From contig NZ_CP100762.1 of NCBI RefSeq assembly GCF_024296665.1, forward strand, positions 1,488,001 to 1,552,000: a stretch of DNA of 64,000 nucleotides, read 5' to 3'. Made by a program: the position numbers and the translations under genes. This document shows, piece after piece, positions 62,878 to 64,000 of the stretch; the stretch's first letter is position 1; every line of letters starts with the position of its first letter. This DNA comes from Salinilacihabitans rarus. Its GTDB lineage: Archaea > Halobacteriota > Halobacteria > Halobacteriales > Natrialbaceae. Below the pieces are notes generated by a model. It was given only the letters and a program-made list of their open reading frames with translations. It did no database searches and was not told the origin of the DNA.

Positions 62878-63504
62878 GTGGCAGTATCGTTCGACCTCTT
62901 CGGCACGCTCGTCGACGTCGACCGGCCGGTAGAGCCCGCGGCGGCGGTCGCCGACGAACTCGCGGCCCGCGGCGTCGCGGTCCCGGACGGCTGGGCGGAC
63001 CTGTACGCGTCCGCCCACGTCGACGCCCCCGCGGGCGCCGAGGTGCCGCTCCCCGCACACGTCGGCCGGGCGCTCGCGAGCGCCGGCGTCGACTACGAGG
63101 CCAACGCCGTCAGGCGCGCGGTCGTCGCGGCGTTCGACCCCGACGTCGGGACCCGGGACGGCGCGCCCGCGGCGGTCGCCGCCGCCCGCGAGCGCGGCCC
63201 CGTCGCCGTCTGTTCGAACTGCAGCGTTCCGGAACTCGTCTCGCGGACGCTGATCCGCTCGGCCCTCGACCGCGACGCGTTCGACGCCGTCGTCACGAGC
63301 GTCGCCTGCGGCTGGCGCAAGCCCGCGCCCGAGATATTCGAGACGACGGCGGACCGACTCGGCGTCGACCCCGCCGACCTCGTCCACGTCGGCGACGACC
63401 CGGAGACCGACGGCGGGGTCGAGGCGGTCGGCGGGACCGCGGTGCTCCTCGACGAGACGCCGCTGGCCGACGTGCCCGCCGCACTCGAGGTGATCTCGGC
63501 GTGA
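62878..63504 (+). CDS. HAD-superfamily hydrolase in the cbi cluster
   Basis: A 208-residue HAD hydrolase: FDLFGTLV (motif I with both Asp/Thr residues, Asp6 nucleophile), CSNCSVPE (motif II Ser), GWRKPAPEIF (motif III Lys) and HVGDDPETD (motif IV, acidic pair). It probably dephosphorylates a small molecule. It lies just upstream of cbiB, and in several haloarchaea a HAD gene sits in the cobalamin cluster, so a role in alpha-ribazole phosphate removal or a related step is possible but unproven. It starts at a GTG after an AAGTAAACTTG TATA-like box about 25 bp upstream. Confidence 0.82.
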   Translation: MAVSFDLFGTLVDVDRPVEPAAAVADELAARGVAVPDGWADLYASAHVDAPAGAEVPLPAHVGRALASAGVDYEANAVRRAVVAAFDPDVGTRDGAPAAVAAARERGPVAVCSNCSVPELVSRTLIRSALDRDAFDAVVTSVACGWRKPAPEIFETTADRLGVDPADLVHVGDDPETDGGVEAVGGTAVLLDETPLADVPAALEVISA

Positions 63505-63538
63505 GACGGACCCCTTCCGGGCCGGGACGGAGGGCCCC

Positions 63539-64000
63539 GTGACGGCGACGACGCTCGCGGTCCTCGGGCTGGCGTTCAGCCTCGACCTCCTGCTCGGGGA
63601 ACCGCCGAACGCCCTCCACCCGGTCGCGTGGTTCGGACGGCTCGTCGCCGCCGTCGACCGCGAGCGGCCCGCCGGCGGGCGGCGACGGCGGCTGGCCGGC
63701 GTCGCGGTCGCCGCGGTCCTCCCGCTGGTCGCCGCGGCGGTCGCCGGTGGATTCGTCCTCGCGGCCGGCCTCGTCGGCCCGCTGGCCGGCTCGGCCGCCG
63801 CCGCGCTCGTGCTCTTTTCGACGACCAGCCTGCGGCTGCTGCTCGACCTGACGGGCGAGGTGGTCGACGCGAGCGACGCGGACCCGGCGTCGGCCCGCGA
63901 GGCGGTCCGCGGGCTCGTCGGCCGCGACGCCGCGACGCTCTCGCCCGCCGAGATCCGGAGCGCGGCGGTCGAGAGCGCGGCCGAGAACCTCGCCGACGGG
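63539..64000 (+). CDS. cbiB: adenosylcobinamide-phosphate synthase CbiB (truncated by window edge)
   Basis: The first 154 codons of CbiB/CobD: a GTG at 63539 starts VTATTLAVLGLAFSLDLLLG, then EPPNALHPVAWFGRL, a family signature near the start. Further membrane helices (about 55-80, 85-105) and AAVESAAENLADG near the edge are equally diagnostic. The enzyme attaches the aminopropanol arm to adenosylcobyric acid in the late steps of cobalamin synthesis. The remainder of the gene is beyond the window. It is 34 bp after the HAD gene, probably co-transcribed. Confidence 0.93.
   Translation, partial: MTATTLAVLGLAFSLDLLLGEPPNALHPVAWFGRLVAAVDRERPAGGRRRRLAGVAVAAVLPLVAAAVAGGFVLAAGLVGPLAGSAAAALVLFSTTSLRLLLDLTGEVVDASDADPASAREAVRGLVGRDAATLSPAEIRSAAVESAAENLADG

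Noticed and set aside
1-64000. CRISPR array, rRNA operon, complete insertion sequence, replication origin
   Set aside because: No regularly spaced repeats, no rRNA signatures, no intact transposase with terminal repeats and no Orc/Cdc6 gene were seen anywhere.

Overview
The window is a stretch of a haloarchaeal (class Halobacteria) chromosome. The GC content is very high, the predicted proteins are strongly acidic, many genes look leaderless with a TATA-like box about 25 bp ahead of an ATG or GTG, and the markers are archaeal: aIF1A, aIF2-beta, ribosomal protein L15e, Rio2 kinase, NcsA and the CdrL/CdrS/FtsZ2 cell-division locus. All functions below come from reading translated sequence and family knowledge; no database search was run.

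Layout. 1-9.2 kb: a HAD phosphatase cut by the left edge, a NERD-nuclease/UvrD-type helicase, thrS with a structured leader, a phosphoribosyltransferase-like regulator, an ArsC/LMW-PTP-like protein, UspA, and a single-chain E1-alpha/E1-beta 2-oxoacid dehydrogenase. 9.2-12.3 kb: the remnant of a winged-helix regulator, a two-gene ABC exporter, and rpl15e. 12.3-18.1 kb: a translationally coupled four-gene membrane operon (DUF4129, a small membrane protein, DUF58, a polytopic protein) and a divergent HtpX-like protease. 18.2-23 kb: a secreted 5'-nucleotidase, two lipoproteins, and a protein whose C-terminus resembles Imm49 immunity proteins. 23-29 kb: rio2, a tyrosine recombinase with a coupled small gene and an operator-like palindrome, 0.9 kb of gene-poor DNA, a GNAT acetyltransferase, a lipoate-protein ligase and endonuclease IV. 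29.2-37.7 kb: a Bat/DmsR-type regulator divergent from a complete respiratory molybdoenzyme operon (Fe-S subunit, NrfD-type anchor, Tat-exported catalytic subunit, TorD chaperone). 37.7-48.8 kb: a methyltransferase followed by a run of membrane proteins and hydrolases with three CPBP (CAAX-like) intramembrane proteases and a penicillin-binding-type serine hydrolase. 48.9-52.3 kb: ncsA, ftsZ2, cdrS, cdrL and tRNA-Tyr. 52.5-57 kb: an ICMT/PEMT-like methyltransferase, small proteins, an SPFH protein, a subtilase remnant and an M14 carboxypeptidase. 57-64 kb: a HalOD1 protein, aIF1A, a DUF5789 protein, aIF2-beta fused to TRAM, an acyl-CoA synthetase, a creatinase-like M24-fold hydrolase, a SHOCT protein, a HAD hydrolase and the start of cbiB.

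How the genes work together. The clearest systems are the anaerobic respiratory operon with its probable regulator, the cdrL-cdrS-ftsZ2 division module with repeated GTAAGAC/GTCTTAC half-sites in its control region, and the DUF4129/DUF58 membrane operon. The most interesting less-explained items are the thrS leader (a 13-codon ORF overlapping mutually exclusive helices, one of them tRNA-like), the creatinase-type active site in a gene that would normally be called an Xaa-Pro peptidase, the orphan fused E1, the CPBP cluster, and a gene-free 490-bp stretch next to aIF1A holding alternative hairpins. I see no rRNA, CRISPR array, complete insertion sequence or replication origin.
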